From Novosphingobium sp. SG707 (GTDB lineage Bacteria > Pseudomonadota > Alphaproteobacteria > Sphingomonadales > Sphingomonadaceae), in contig NZ_JAAZQL010000006.1 in assembly GCF_012275515.1 (NCBI RefSeq), forward strand, positions 124,001 through 188,000: a stretch of 64,000 nucleotides of DNA. The letters are read 5' to 3'. The translations under genes and the position numbers were made by a program. Under the pieces are notes generated by a model. The model ran no database searches. It had not been told where the DNA came from and was given only the letters and a program-made list of their open reading frames with translations. Below, piece by piece: positions 7,456 to 17,400 of the stretch (its first letter is position 1; every line of letters starts with the position of its first letter).

Positions 7456-8949
7456 TTACGCCTCAGTCTCGCCCGCTACCGCATCGGCGTCATAGTCGGT
7501 CAGATGGGTGGGATATTCGCCGGTGAAACATGCGTCGCAGAATTGCGGGCACTTCGCGTTGCGATCCTGCTGCCCCACGGCGCGATAGAGGCCGTCGATG
7601 GAAACGAAGGCAAGGCTGTCGGCCTGAATGTAATCGGCCATCGCCTCCAGATCCATCCGCGCGGCCAGCAGCTTGCTGCGCTCGGGCGTATCGACGCCAT
7701 AGAAGCACGAGTGGTCGGTGGGCGGGCTGGCGATGCGCATATGCACTTCGGAGGCGCCCGCATCGCGCATCATCTGCACGATCTTGAGCGAGGTGGTGCC
7801 GCGCACGATCGAATCGTCGATCAGCACGATGCGCTTGCCCGCCACCAGTGCGCGGTTGGCGTTGTGCTTGCGCTTCACCTCGGCATGGCGCTTGCTGTCG
7901 CCCGGCTGGATAAAGGTGCGGCCGACATAGTGGCTGCGGATAATGCCCAATTCGAAGGGAATGCCGCTTTCGGCCGCATAGCCGATGGCGGCAGGCACGC
8001 CCGAGTCGGGCACAGGCACGACCAGATCGGCATCCGCAGGCGCTTCCTTGGCCAGTTCGACACCGATCTGGCGGCGCGACTGATAGACCGATTGGCCGCC
8101 CAGGATCGAATCGGGGCGGCTGAAATAGACCTGCTCAAAGATGCAGGGGCGCGGCGCAGGATCGCCAAACGGGCGGTGGCTGGAAATCACGCCATTGTGA
8201 TCGACCACCAGCAGCTCGCCCGGCTCGACCTCACGTTCGAAATCGGCGCCGACCACATCGAGAGCCACGGTTTCGGAGGCAAACACCACCGAACTGCCGA
8301 TGCGGCCCATCACCAGCGGGCGGATGCCCAGCGGATCGCGGCAGGCGATCATGCCCGCCGGCGTGGTGCAGATCAGCGCATAGGCGCCCTCGATCAGGCG
8401 CAGCGCATCCACGAAACGGTCGAGCAGCGTGGGATAGCGGCTGGTGGCGACGAGGTGGATGATGACCTCGGTGTCAGAGGTCGACTGGAAAATCGAACCC
8501 TTGTGCACCAGATCACGCTTCAGCGTCATCGCATTGGAAATATTGCCGTTATGCGCGATGGAAAAACCACCGTCGGCAAGATCGGCAAACAGCGGCTGGA
8601 TATTGCGCAGGCCCGAGCCGCCCGTGGTGGAATAGCGCACATGGCCCGAAGCCATCATGCCCGGCAGGTCGGCAAAGATATCCTGATTCTTGAACACATG
8701 CGCGACATGGCCGATGCCGCGATGGGAAAAGAACTCGCCGCCGTCAAAGCTGGTGATGCCGACGGCTTCCTGACCGCGATGCTGCAGCGCATGAAGGCCA
8801 AGCGCCACAACCGAGGAGGCCGAGCGCGCGCCGATGACGCCGAAAATGCCGCATTCTTCATGCAGCGTATCTCCGTCATCGCCCACATCCCATGGGGTTT
8901 CATCGCGGAAAGCGTCGGAAGGGGCGGCGTGTTGGCTGATGCTGGTCAT
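7456..8949 (-). CDS. purF: Amidophosphoribosyltransferase
   Basis: A 497-residue enzyme for the first step of purine synthesis: PRPP plus glutamine gives phosphoribosylamine. A short propeptide ends at HEE, and the following CGIFGVIG exposes the N-terminal-nucleophile Cys of the glutaminase domain; RGQEAVGI and the SHNGNISN-like SIAHNGNISNA block follow. The PRPP-binding motif is VLIDDSIVRGTTS. I chose ATG 8949 because upstream in-frame sequence to 9033 is unlike the family. It is followed immediately by the SDR gene. No purine riboswitch was seen upstream. Confidence 0.95.
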   Translation of the reverse strand: MTSISQHAAPSDAFRDETPWDVGDDGDTLHEECGIFGVIGARSASSVVALGLHALQHRGQEAVGITSFDGGEFFSHRGIGHVAHVFKNQDIFADLPGMMASGHVRYSTTGGSGLRNIQPLFADLADGGFSIAHNGNISNAMTLKRDLVHKGSIFQSTSDTEVIIHLVATSRYPTLLDRFVDALRLIEGAYALICTTPAGMIACRDPLGIRPLVMGRIGSSVVFASETVALDVVGADFEREVEPGELLVVDHNGVISSHRPFGDPAPRPCIFEQVYFSRPDSILGGQSVYQSRRQIGVELAKEAPADADLVVPVPDSGVPAAIGYAAESGIPFELGIIRSHYVGRTFIQPGDSKRHAEVKRKHNANRALVAGKRIVLIDDSIVRGTTSLKIVQMMRDAGASEVHMRIASPPTDHSCFYGVDTPERSKLLAARMDLEAMADYIQADSLAFVSIDGLYRAVGQQDRNAKCPQFCDACFTGEYPTHLTDYDADAVAGETEA

Positions 8950-9055
8950 GCGGGTGGATGCGACTCTTCGATGACAATGCGCCGAGGCGGCGCGGGGCGG
9001 GGCGCATTTGGCGCTTGTTGCCCCCGAAAGCAAGGCCCCGGTGCATCACATATGA

Positions 9056-10825
9056 TTAAGCCGCGATGGAAAGCCGGTCCCGGCCCGCTCCCTTGGCGGC
9101 ATAGAGCGCCTGATCGGCCTCCGCCATGGCGTTGTCGGCGCAGGTGCCAAGGCGGGCAAGGCCGATGCTGGTGGTGATATAGATCTCATGGCCGTCGTAA
9201 ATCGTGGCGGCATGGGCCAGCGTCTTGCCAAGGCGGGCGCAGATCCGTTCGGCCACCTCGATGCTGGCGCCGGGCAGCAGCAGGGCAAATTCCTCGCCCC
9301 CGATGCGCGCAAGCATGTCGGTGCCGCGCAGGCCCTGACGCGCCACCGAAGCAAAGGTGCGCAGCACCGCATCGCCAGCCGCATGACCATAGCGGTCATT
9401 GACCTGTTTGAAGAAATCGAGGTCGATCAGCGCCACGCAGCCCGATTGCCCTCGCGTGATACAGCCGTTGATCGTATCGAGGAACAGGCGCCGATTGGGC
9501 AGGCCGGTCAGCTCGTCCGTCAGCGCCGCGCGGGCCAGCGCATTTTCATAGGCCTTGCGCTCGGACATATCGCGCACCACGCTGACCACGCTCTCGACCT
9601 GTCCGGCCTCATCCAGCACTGCGCGCATCTGCGCCTCATACCATCGCGGCGCGGCCTTGCGCGGCTTGCCCAGAAATTCGACCTCGACCGCATTGCCCTT
9701 GGCCGCCAGCGCGCGGCGATAGGCATCCATCACCGCCCGGCGATGGCGCGGCGCCACCAGCCGCAGCGCCGAATGGCCGATCAGGCGCTTGGGCTCCTGC
9801 TGTGCAAGCTGCTCGATCGAGGCGGAGGCAAAGCGGATCTTGCCCATCGTGTCGCTGGACAGAATGATGTCAGTCGAATTTTCCGCCAGCAGGCGATAGC
9901 GCGTTTCGCTCTCGCGCAGGCGGGCCAGCAGGTGGCGCATATGCTGGATCGCGCTGGTCACAGGCATGATGGCCAGGGCGGTGGAGGCCAGATAGACCTG
10001 AAGGAACTGCAACTGCCGCCCGATACTGTGGCCCGACAGCGCCAGCGTGCTGTCGCCCCCGCGCACGAACCACAGGCCGATAACTGCCAGAATGACATAC
10101 ATCAGCGACAGCGTGGCCAGATCCACAAACACCGTTGAGACCACCAGCAGCAGGATGGGCAGAAACAGCACCGGAATCATCGTCTGGGCAAAGCAGAGCG
10201 TGGCCACCAGCGCCATCGCCATGGGAAAGCCCAGCGCCACCGGCCAGCGCGGGCGGTCGAACAGAAACCGCCGCCCGCGCCGCTGGGAATGGGCCAGCAC
10301 GGTAAAACAGGGCAGAAAGATCATCAGCCCCAGACTGTGGCTGTAATACCAGTTGCGGAAATTCTGCAGAGCCTCGCCATGCCCGGCAATCGACAGGCCG
10401 ATCAGGCTGATGCCGGCGCCCAGCAAAGGCGTGCAGACCGAAACGCCAAAGAGCAGGCCCATGAGCCAGTTGAGCGACCCCACCAGCTCGGTCTTGGGCA
10501 AAAGGCGGCGCATCAGCAAGGAGGCCGCCACCGCTTCGGACATATGGGCCAGCGCCATGATCGGCGCCGCCACCCAGCCCGCGCCCCATATGCCCGTCAC
10601 CAGCATCGAAGCCAGCGCACAGGCCGCCACCCGCGAAAACCACACCCGCGTCGATACCGTGGCCAGCGATGCCGTCAGCACCGCGCCTGCGGGCCAGAGA
10701 AAGCTGTTGCCATGGTCGATCTGGGCAAAACTGGTGCCCAGTTGCGCGCACAGGAAATAGACCAGCCCCAGAATGGCAAAGCCGGGAGGTGTGCGGTCAT
10801 GGATAGGCGGGATGCGTAATCTCAT
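9056..10825 (-). CDS. MASE1-PAS-GGDEF diguanylate cyclase
   Basis: A 589-residue membrane protein. Residues ~10-300 contain eight or more hydrophobic segments with the MASE1 look (LGTSFAQIDHGNSFLWPAGAVLTA). A PAS domain follows (YRLLAENSTDIILSSD, about 325-430), then a GGDEF domain starting at LTDELTGLPNRRLFLD. The active-site loop reads GGEEF (509-513), a functional variant. An RxxD inhibitory site (Arg500-Asp503) sits exactly five residues before it, so product inhibition by c-di-GMP is expected. There is no EAL domain. ATG 10825 was chosen because it opens MRLRIPP just before the first membrane span; the longer frame upstream is unconvincing. It is divergent from lolC. Confidence 0.9.
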   Translation of the reverse strand: MRLRIPPIHDRTPPGFAILGLVYFLCAQLGTSFAQIDHGNSFLWPAGAVLTASLATVSTRVWFSRVAACALASMLVTGIWGAGWVAAPIMALAHMSEAVAASLLMRRLLPKTELVGSLNWLMGLLFGVSVCTPLLGAGISLIGLSIAGHGEALQNFRNWYYSHSLGLMIFLPCFTVLAHSQRRGRRFLFDRPRWPVALGFPMAMALVATLCFAQTMIPVLFLPILLLVVSTVFVDLATLSLMYVILAVIGLWFVRGGDSTLALSGHSIGRQLQFLQVYLASTALAIMPVTSAIQHMRHLLARLRESETRYRLLAENSTDIILSSDTMGKIRFASASIEQLAQQEPKRLIGHSALRLVAPRHRRAVMDAYRRALAAKGNAVEVEFLGKPRKAAPRWYEAQMRAVLDEAGQVESVVSVVRDMSERKAYENALARAALTDELTGLPNRRLFLDTINGCITRGQSGCVALIDLDFFKQVNDRYGHAAGDAVLRTFASVARQGLRGTDMLARIGGEEFALLLPGASIEVAERICARLGKTLAHAATIYDGHEIYITTSIGLARLGTCADNAMAEADQALYAAKGAGRDRLSIAA

Positions 10826-11011
10826 GGACGAGGAATGTACGTATATAAGGGTTAATTTCGTCTTTAGGCTGGATTGCGAATGGCGAGAATCCTCTGTGCT
10901 GCGCTGTGTTTTGTCGCCATCGGGGGATTGCACGTTGCGCGCTTGGCGCGGCGCGCCTAAATCCTGCGTCGGACGCCCGGGTGGGCCGCAGCAAACAGGC
11001 GCAATAATTCC

Positions 11012-12253
11012 GTGATTCTCAATCGTTTTGAATGGACAGTGGCCAAACGCTACCTGCTGCCGGGGCGCGGCGAGGCCTTTATAGCCCTTGTGGCCGGGAT
11101 CAGCCTTGTGGCAGTCGCGCTCGGGGTGGCCGCGCTGGTCGTGGTGATGAGCGTGATGAACGGCTTTCGCGCAGAGCTGCTGGACAAGATCGTCGGGCTG
11201 AACGGCCATGCGATCATTCAGGCCTATGGCGGGCGACTCGATAATTGGGAGCAGGTGCTCAAGGATGTCCGCGCCACGCCCGGCGTGGTCAAGGCCAGCC
11301 CGCTGATCGAACAGCCCCTGCTGACCACCTTTAATGGGCGGGTCGAGGCCATTCTGGTGCGCGGACAGACCGCGCCCGATATTGCCGCGATGAAGTCCAA
11401 GGTCATTTCCGGATCAATGGACGCCATCACGCCCGACAGCGGCATGGTGGCCATCGGCGCGCGCCTGGCCGAAAGCCTGGGCGCGCGGGTTGGCGACAGC
11501 ATCACCGTGATCAACCCCACCGGGCGCGACACGCCCTTCGGCACGGTCCCGCGTCAGGTCGCCTATCAGGTAGGCGCGATCTTTGAGGTGGGCATCTATG
11601 ACTATGACAATGCCTTTGTCATTATGCCGATTGCGGACGCGCAGACGCTGCTGCTGACCGGCGATTCCATCGGCATGATCGAGGTCAAGACCGACAATGC
11701 CGACAAGGCCGCCGAAATGCTGGCGCCTTTGGGCAAGAAACTGGCGGGCCAAGCGACGATCACCGATTGGAAAACCATCAATGCCCAGTTGTTCGACGCG
11801 CTGGCGGTGGACCGCGTGGTGACTTTTGTGGTGCTTTCGCTGATCGTGCTGGTGGCCTCGTTCAACATTCTGTCCAGCCTCATCATGCTGGTGCGCGCCA
11901 AGACGCGCGATATCGCCATCATGCGCACGATGGGCGCTTCGCGGCGGTCCATCATGAAGATCTTCCTGACCATCGGCGCGGTGATCGGTTCGCTGGGGAC
12001 CGGGGCGGGGCTGGTGCTGGGCTTTGTCTTCCTGTTCTATCGCCAGAATGTGCTGAATTTCGTGCAGATGGTGACGGGCCAGCAATTGTGGGACCCCAAG
12101 ATCCGCTTCCTGACCGAATTGCCCAGCCGGTCCGATCCGGTCGAGGTGATCGGGATCGTGGCGATGGCTTTGGGCCTGTCCTTTGTGTTCACCCTGTTCC
12201 CGGCCTTCAAGGCGGCGAGCACGGACCCGGTGCAGGTGCTGCGTTATGAGTGA
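11012..12253 (+). CDS. lolC: Lipoprotein-releasing ABC transporter permease (LolC/LolE family)
   Basis: A 413-residue inner-membrane subunit with a GTG start. The N-terminal span is preceded by FEWTVAKRYLLPGRGEAFIALVAGISLVAVALG, and MSVMNGFRAELLDKIVGLNGH is the classic LolC/E signature. A periplasmic domain (about 50-270) is followed by three FtsX-type spans, with VRAKTRDIAIMRTMGASRRSIMKIF as the coupling region. The complex extracts lipoproteins from the inner membrane and hands them to LolA. The next gene overlaps by 8 bp and encodes the ATPase, so the pair forms a two-gene lolCD-type operon. Confidence 0.92.
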   Translation: MILNRFEWTVAKRYLLPGRGEAFIALVAGISLVAVALGVAALVVVMSVMNGFRAELLDKIVGLNGHAIIQAYGGRLDNWEQVLKDVRATPGVVKASPLIEQPLLTTFNGRVEAILVRGQTAPDIAAMKSKVISGSMDAITPDSGMVAIGARLAESLGARVGDSITVINPTGRDTPFGTVPRQVAYQVGAIFEVGIYDYDNAFVIMPIADAQTLLLTGDSIGMIEVKTDNADKAAEMLAPLGKKLAGQATITDWKTINAQLFDALAVDRVVTFVVLSLIVLVASFNILSSLIMLVRAKTRDIAIMRTMGASRRSIMKIFLTIGAVIGSLGTGAGLVLGFVFLFYRQNVLNFVQMVTGQQLWDPKIRFLTELPSRSDPVEVIGIVAMALGLSFVFTLFPAFKAASTDPVQVLRYE

Positions 12254-12950
12254 GGTTCTGAAACTGACCGGCCTGACGCGGGCCTTTGAACAGGGCGGGG
12301 TGCGGATCGAGGTCTTGAAGGGCATTGACCTGTCGATCATGCCGGGCGAAATCGTCGCGCTGCTGGGCCCTTCGGGTTCGGGCAAATCGACGATGCTCCA
12401 AGCGGTCGGCCTGCTCGAGGGCGGCTTTGGCGGGCGGATCGAGGTGGCGGGGCAGGATGCCAGCGCGATGAACGGCGATCAGCGCACCGATGTGCGCCGC
12501 TCCTCCATCGGCTTTGTTTATCAGTTCCACCATCTCCTGCCCGATTTCACGGCGATGGAAAATGTCGTGCTGCCGCAACTGGTGGCCGGCCATGCGCAGG
12601 GCGAGGCCGAAGGCAGGGCGCACGAATTGCTGGGCGCGCTGGGCCTTTCCTCGCGCGTGACGCATCGCCCCAACCAATTGTCGGGCGGCGAGCAGCAGCG
12701 CGTGGCCGTGGCCCGCGCGCTGGCCAATCGCCCGCGTCTCGTGTTGGCCGACGAACCCACCGGCAATCTGGACGAGGCGACCGCCGACCGCGTGTTCGAT
12801 GAATTCCTGCGTTTGGTGCGCGAAAGCGGGGCGGCGGCGCTGATCGCCACGCATAATGAACGGCTGGCGCTGCGTATGGATCGCGTCTTGCGATTGCACG
12901 AGGGACGGCTGCATAATGAGTGCGCGCCCAATTCTGAACAAACCGCTTGA
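12246..12950 (+). CDS. lolD: Lipoprotein-releasing ABC transporter ATP-binding protein
   Basis: A 234-residue ATPase with Walker A GPSGSGKST, Q-loop VYQFHHLLPDFTAMENV, signature LSGGEQQRVAVARAL, Walker B LVLADEPTGNLD and an H-loop in ATHNERLA. The VYQFHHLLPDFTA block is typical of LolD. The ATG at 12246 lies inside the 3' end of lolC (8-bp overlap), so translation is probably coupled. The frame continues upstream to 12183 but has no family similarity there. Confidence 0.95.
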   Translation: MSEVLKLTGLTRAFEQGGVRIEVLKGIDLSIMPGEIVALLGPSGSGKSTMLQAVGLLEGGFGGRIEVAGQDASAMNGDQRTDVRRSSIGFVYQFHHLLPDFTAMENVVLPQLVAGHAQGEAEGRAHELLGALGLSSRVTHRPNQLSGGEQQRVAVARALANRPRLVLADEPTGNLDEATADRVFDEFLRLVRESGAAALIATHNERLALRMDRVLRLHEGRLHNECAPNSEQTA

Positions 12951-13007
12951 AGGTTAATGTCGCGTCTCCCACATGGGGTTGGTAAGGCGCAAGATAAGGA
13001 GAGATCC

Positions 13008-13250
13008 ATGACCAAACTGATCGACTGGCAGGAAACGGTGGCGCTGCATCTGGCCAATGACGGCGGCGGACTGCTGGACGAGTTGAAGACGGTGCGGCGT
13101 GGTTCTCTGGCTGATCTGGTGCGATATATTGCCCTGCTCGATGCGCCCGAGCGGCAGCGTTACGAGATCGAGCGGGTGGGCGACCACCGGATGAAGGCCG
13201 ATGAAATCATGGAACTCTTTGCGCGCGCCGATTTCCCCCATGCGGCATAG
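13008..13250 (+). CDS. Conserved-looking small protein, function unknown
   Basis: An 80-residue, soluble, acidic protein (starts MTKLIDWQETVALHLANDGG). An AAGGAGAGA ribosome site about 5 bp before ATG 13008 fixes the start; the frame extends back to 12957 without support. It is predicted to be largely helical (GGLLDELKTVRRGSLADLVRYIALL, then KADEIMELFARADF). No domain is recognised. It follows lolD by 57 bp and precedes the GNAT gene by 3 bp, so it may be co-transcribed with that acetyltransferase. Confidence 0.65.
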   Translation: MTKLIDWQETVALHLANDGGGLLDELKTVRRGSLADLVRYIALLDAPERQRYEIERVGDHRMKADEIMELFARADFPHAA

Positions 13251-13253
13251 GGC

Positions 13254-13850
13254 GTGAGCCACTGGCCCGAAGTGCCGGTGCTGCGCGGGCGCCATGTCAC
13301 CTTGCGCCCGCTGCAGCGCGCCGATCGGAACGATCTGCTGGCGGCCTTGTCGACGGGTTTTGAGCGAACCTTTGCGGGCGGATTGCCCACGCCCGAAACC
13401 ATCGACAGCTGGCTGGACCGGGCAGAGGCCGAGACGGCGGCGGACCGGGCGCAGGTCTTTGCGGTGCTGGACGCCGATGGCGTGGTGGCTGGCACCACGC
13501 GCTATATGCGGATGAACGCAGCCGCGCGCCGGGTGGAAATCGGCACCACGCTCTATGCGCCCCGCGTGCGGCGCACCGGGCTGAACACCGAGGCCAAGAA
13601 ACTGCTGCTGGGCCATGCGTTCGATGTTCTGGGCGTCTGTTGTGTCCAGATCCGCACCGATGTCCTCAACCATGCCAGCCGCCGCGCGATCGAGCGGATC
13701 GGGGCCAAACAGGATGGCATCCTGCGCGGTCACAATGTCATGCACGATCCCGATTATGGCGAACGGCGGCGCGATACGGTGGTCTATTCGATCCTGGACA
13801 TTGAATGGCCGGGCATTCGCCGCCATCTTGACGCCTTGCTGGACAGATAA
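13254..13850 (+). CDS. GNAT-family N-acetyltransferase (RimJ/RimL-like)
   Basis: A 198-residue protein with a GTG start, 3 bp after the upstream small gene. VPVLRGRHVTLRPLQRADRNDL is the usual opening of RimJ/RimL-like acetyltransferases. Further on there are strands with GTTRYMRMNAAARRVEIGTT and TEAKKLLLGHAFDVLGVCCVQIRTDVLNHASRRAIERIGA, which hold the acetyl-CoA fold. It probably acetylates a protein N-terminus or a small amine; the substrate is not evident. Confidence 0.85.
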   Translation: MSHWPEVPVLRGRHVTLRPLQRADRNDLLAALSTGFERTFAGGLPTPETIDSWLDRAEAETAADRAQVFAVLDADGVVAGTTRYMRMNAAARRVEIGTTLYAPRVRRTGLNTEAKKLLLGHAFDVLGVCCVQIRTDVLNHASRRAIERIGAKQDGILRGHNVMHDPDYGERRRDTVVYSILDIEWPGIRRHLDALLDR

Positions 13851-13860
13851 GGATCCCCCG

Positions 13861-14343
13861 ATGCCCCAGACGATTGCCGATTTCACCGCGCATCTCCCCA
13901 ATGGCGAAACCATCTCGCTGGCTGATCGACTGGGCAAGGTGCTGCTGGTGGTGAACACGGCCAGCAAATGCGGGTTTACGCCGCAATATGACGGGCTGGA
14001 AAAGCTGTGGCGCGATTATGGCGCGCGCGGGTTTGAGGTGATCGCCTTTCCCTGCAACCAGTTCGGCGGGCAGGAGCCGGGCAGCGCGGAGGAGATCGGG
14101 GAATTCTGCCGCGTCAATTTCGGCCTGTCCTTTCCGCTGATGGCCAAGGTCGAGGTTAACGGCCCGGATGCCGATCCACTCTGGAACTGGCTGAAGGACA
14201 GCGCGCCGGGGATTTTAGGCACGAAAAAGATCAAGTGGAATTTCACCAAATTCCTGATCGGGCGCGACGGCCGCGTGGTTCGTCGCTTCGCCCCCAATGT
14301 CAAGCCGGAGGCGATCGCCGGGGCCATCGAAAATATCCTCTGA
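13861..14343 (+). CDS. Glutathione peroxidase family thiol peroxidase
   Basis: A 160-residue protein with the catalytic triad of the family: the peroxidatic Cys37 in NTASKCGFT, Gln71 in FPCNQFGGQEPG, and the Trp-Asn pair in KWNFTKFLI. The active residue is Cys, not selenocysteine. Cys65 in FPCNQ could be a resolving cysteine, so thioredoxin rather than glutathione may be the reductant. It begins 10 bp after the GNAT gene. Confidence 0.92.
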   Translation: MPQTIADFTAHLPNGETISLADRLGKVLLVVNTASKCGFTPQYDGLEKLWRDYGARGFEVIAFPCNQFGGQEPGSAEEIGEFCRVNFGLSFPLMAKVEVNGPDADPLWNWLKDSAPGILGTKKIKWNFTKFLIGRDGRVVRRFAPNVKPEAIAGAIENIL

Positions 14344-14344
14344 A

Positions 14345-14377
14345 TTGTCCACAGCATTGGCCACAGGCTTGTCCGCA
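14345..14377 (+). promoter_or_regulatory. Three DnaA-box-like 9-mers at 12-bp period
   Basis: Directly after the glutathione peroxidase stop lie TTGTCCACA (14345-14353), TTGGCCACA (14357-14365) and TTGTCCGCA (14369-14377), separated by 3 bp each. They resemble the DnaA box TTATCCACA with one or two mismatches and sit 55 bp before dnaE. They may be a DnaA-responsive control site for dnaE; this is inference from pattern and position. Confidence 0.4.
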
Positions 14378-14431
14378 GATCCTGAAGGGTCAGATTGATG
14401 CCAAGGCCCCCCGCGCCCTAGGGATCTGATC

Positions 14432-17400
14432 ATGGCTCATTCTTCCTTTGTCCCGCTGCATGTCTATTCCAGCTTCACCATGCTGGACGGCGCCATTGAC
14501 CCCAAGGCCATGGCCAAGCTGGCGAAGAAGCACAATTTTCCCGCCATGGCGGTGACGGACCGCAATGGGCTTTACTGCGCGCCCGCCTATGCCGGCGCGT
14601 GCAAGGATATGGGCGTTCAGCCGATCATCGGCGCGCTGCTCTCCATCGCGCGGCCCAGCGCGGGCGGCGGCGGCGTGCTGCCATCTGCGCCCCAGATCGA
14701 CGCGGTGGTGCTGCTGGCCCAGAACGAGGCGGGGTGGAACAATCTGTGCCACCTGGTGTCCAAGGCGCATCTGGAGCGCCCGCTGGAATTTGATCCCCAT
14801 GTCCGCCTGTCCGATCTTGATGGGCATACCGACGGGCTGCTCTGCCTGACCGGCGCGGGCGAGGGGGCCTTGGCGCGCATGTTTGCCGAAGGGCAGAACG
14901 AGGCGGCGCTGCGCTATGCCGATGCGTTGCAGGCGGCCTTCCCCAACCGGCTCTATATCGAAATCGCCCGCACCGGCGACCCGGCCGAGGATGGCAGCGA
15001 AGAAGCACTGATCGACCTTGCCTATGCCCGCGACATTCCGCTGGTGGCGACCAATCCGGCCCATTTTGCCGATGCCAAGGACAGCGCGGCCCATGACGCC
15101 ATGCTCTGCATCGCTGGGTCCACCCATGTCGATGCGCCCGACCGCAAGCGCTCCAACCCCCAGCAATGGGTGCGCAGCGCCGAGCTGATGGAACAGCTCT
15201 TTGCCGATCTGCCCGAGGCTTTGGCCAATACGCTGGTGATCGCCCAGCGCTGCGCCTTTGAGCCGCCCAAGCGCAAGCCGCTGCTGCCGTCTCTGGCGGG
15301 CGACAAGGAAGGCGAGGCGCGCATGATGGTCGATCACGCCCGCGCGGGTCTGGCCAAGCGTCTGGCCCCCTATTGGCCTGGCGTGGACGAGGCGACGCTG
15401 GACAAGGCTCTGGCCGCGCCTGAGGAAAACTATGAGGCGCTGCGCCCGCTGGGCGTGGATGAAAGCTTCCTTGAATATGCCAAACGGCTCGATTTCGAGA
15501 CGGGCATCATCAACCGCATGGGATTTGCCGGCTACTTCCTGATCGTGGCCGACTTTATCCAATGGGCCAAGCAGAATGACATTCCCGTAGGGCCGGGGCG
15601 CGGCTCGGGCGCGGGCTCGCTGGTCGCATGGGCGCTGACGATCACCGATCTTGATCCGCTGCGTCTGGGCTTGCTCTTCGAACGTTTCCTCAACCCCGAA
15701 CGTGTGTCGATGCCTGACTTCGACATCGACTTTTGCGAAACGCGGCGTGGCGAGGTAATCCGCTATGTTCAGCGCAAATATGGCGCCGACCATGTGGCCC
15801 AGATCATCACCTTTGGTAAGCTGAAGGCGCGCGCCGTGCTGCGCGATACGGGCCGCATTCTTCAGATGTCCTATGGACAGGTCGATCGCCTGACCAAGAT
15901 GGTGCCCAACCATCCGACCGATCCGTGGTCTTTGGAGCGCGCGCTCAACGGCGTGCAGGAATTGCACCGCGAATATACCAATGACCCAGAGGTCAAGCGC
16001 CTGATCGATCTGGCGATGCAGTTGGAGGGCATGCCGCGCAACTCTTCGACCCACGCGGCGGGCGTCGTGATCGGGGATCGCCCTCTGGAACAACTGGTCC
16101 CGCTCTATCGCGATCCGCGTTCGGACATGCCGGTGACACAGTTCGACATGAAATATGTCGAGAACACCGGTCTCATCAAATTCGACTTTCTGGGCCTGAA
16201 AACGCTCTCGATCCTGCGCAAGGCGGTCGATCTTTTGGGGCGGCGGGGGATTTCGATCGACCTGTCCACCCTGCCTTGGGATGACAGCGACGTTTATGAC
16301 CTGCTGAAGCGCGGCGATACGGTCGGCGTGTTCCAGCTCGAATCCGAAGGCATGCGGCGCACGCTGGCGGCGGTGAAGCCGACCAATTTCGGCGATATTA
16401 TCGCGCTCGTCTCGCTGTACCGTCCGGGGCCGATGGACAACATCCCCCTGTTCGGCCAGCGCAAGAACGGCATGGCGCCCATTGAATATCCGCATGAAAA
16501 ACTCTCGGGTATTCTGGCCGAAACCTACGGCATTTTCGTCTATCAGGAACAGGTGATGCAGGCCGCGCAGATCCTTGCGGGCTACTCGCTGGGCGATGCC
16601 GACCTTTTGCGCCGCGCGATGGGCAAGAAGGTGCAGGCCGAAATGGACGCCCAGCGCCTGCGCTTCGTCATCGGTTGCCGCGAAGTGTCGGATATCGACA
16701 AGGACAAGGCCAACGAACTCTTCGACATTATCGACAAGTTCGCGGGCTATGGCTTCAACAAATCGCACGCCGCCGCCTATGCTTTGCTCGCCTATCAAAC
16801 GGCGTGGTTCAAGGCGCATTATCCGCATGAATTCTATGCCGCCGCCATGTGCTTCGATATGCATCAGTCGGAAAAACTTGCGATTTTCGTCGATGATATG
16901 CGGCGTAACGGGATTGCGGTGGCTGGCCCTTGCCTCAACCATTCCGAGGCCGAATTCATGGTCGAACAGACCGCCGATGGTCATCAGGTGCGCTATGCTT
17001 TGGCGGGCATCCGCAATGTGGGCGAAAAGGCGATGGAGGTTGTCGTCGCCGAGCGGCAGGCCAATGGTCCGTTCAAGGATCTGGCCGATCTGTTCACCCG
17101 CGTGCCTTATGGCTCGCTCAACCGGCGCATGCTCGAAGGTCTGGCAGCCAGCGGGGCGTTTGACGCGCTGGAGCCCAATCGGGCCAAGGTGCTGGCCAAT
17201 GCTGACATGCTGCTCGCGGTGGCCGATGAGGCCGAGCGCACCCGCACCAGCGGCCAGCACGGTCTGTTCGGCGGCGAGGAAGCCGGCGCAGGCGCGATCC
17301 GCCTGACCGAAGCGACGCCCTGGAGCCGCAGCGACCAGATGGCGAAGGAACGCGAGAATTTCGGCTTCTATTTCGCCGCCCATCCGGTTGAACAATGGCG

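Noticed and set aside
6742..9177. 811-codon plus-strand frame across the SDR and purF genes
   Set aside because: It is the antisense image of two clear minus-strand genes; low-complexity Arg/His/Gly composition and no motif.
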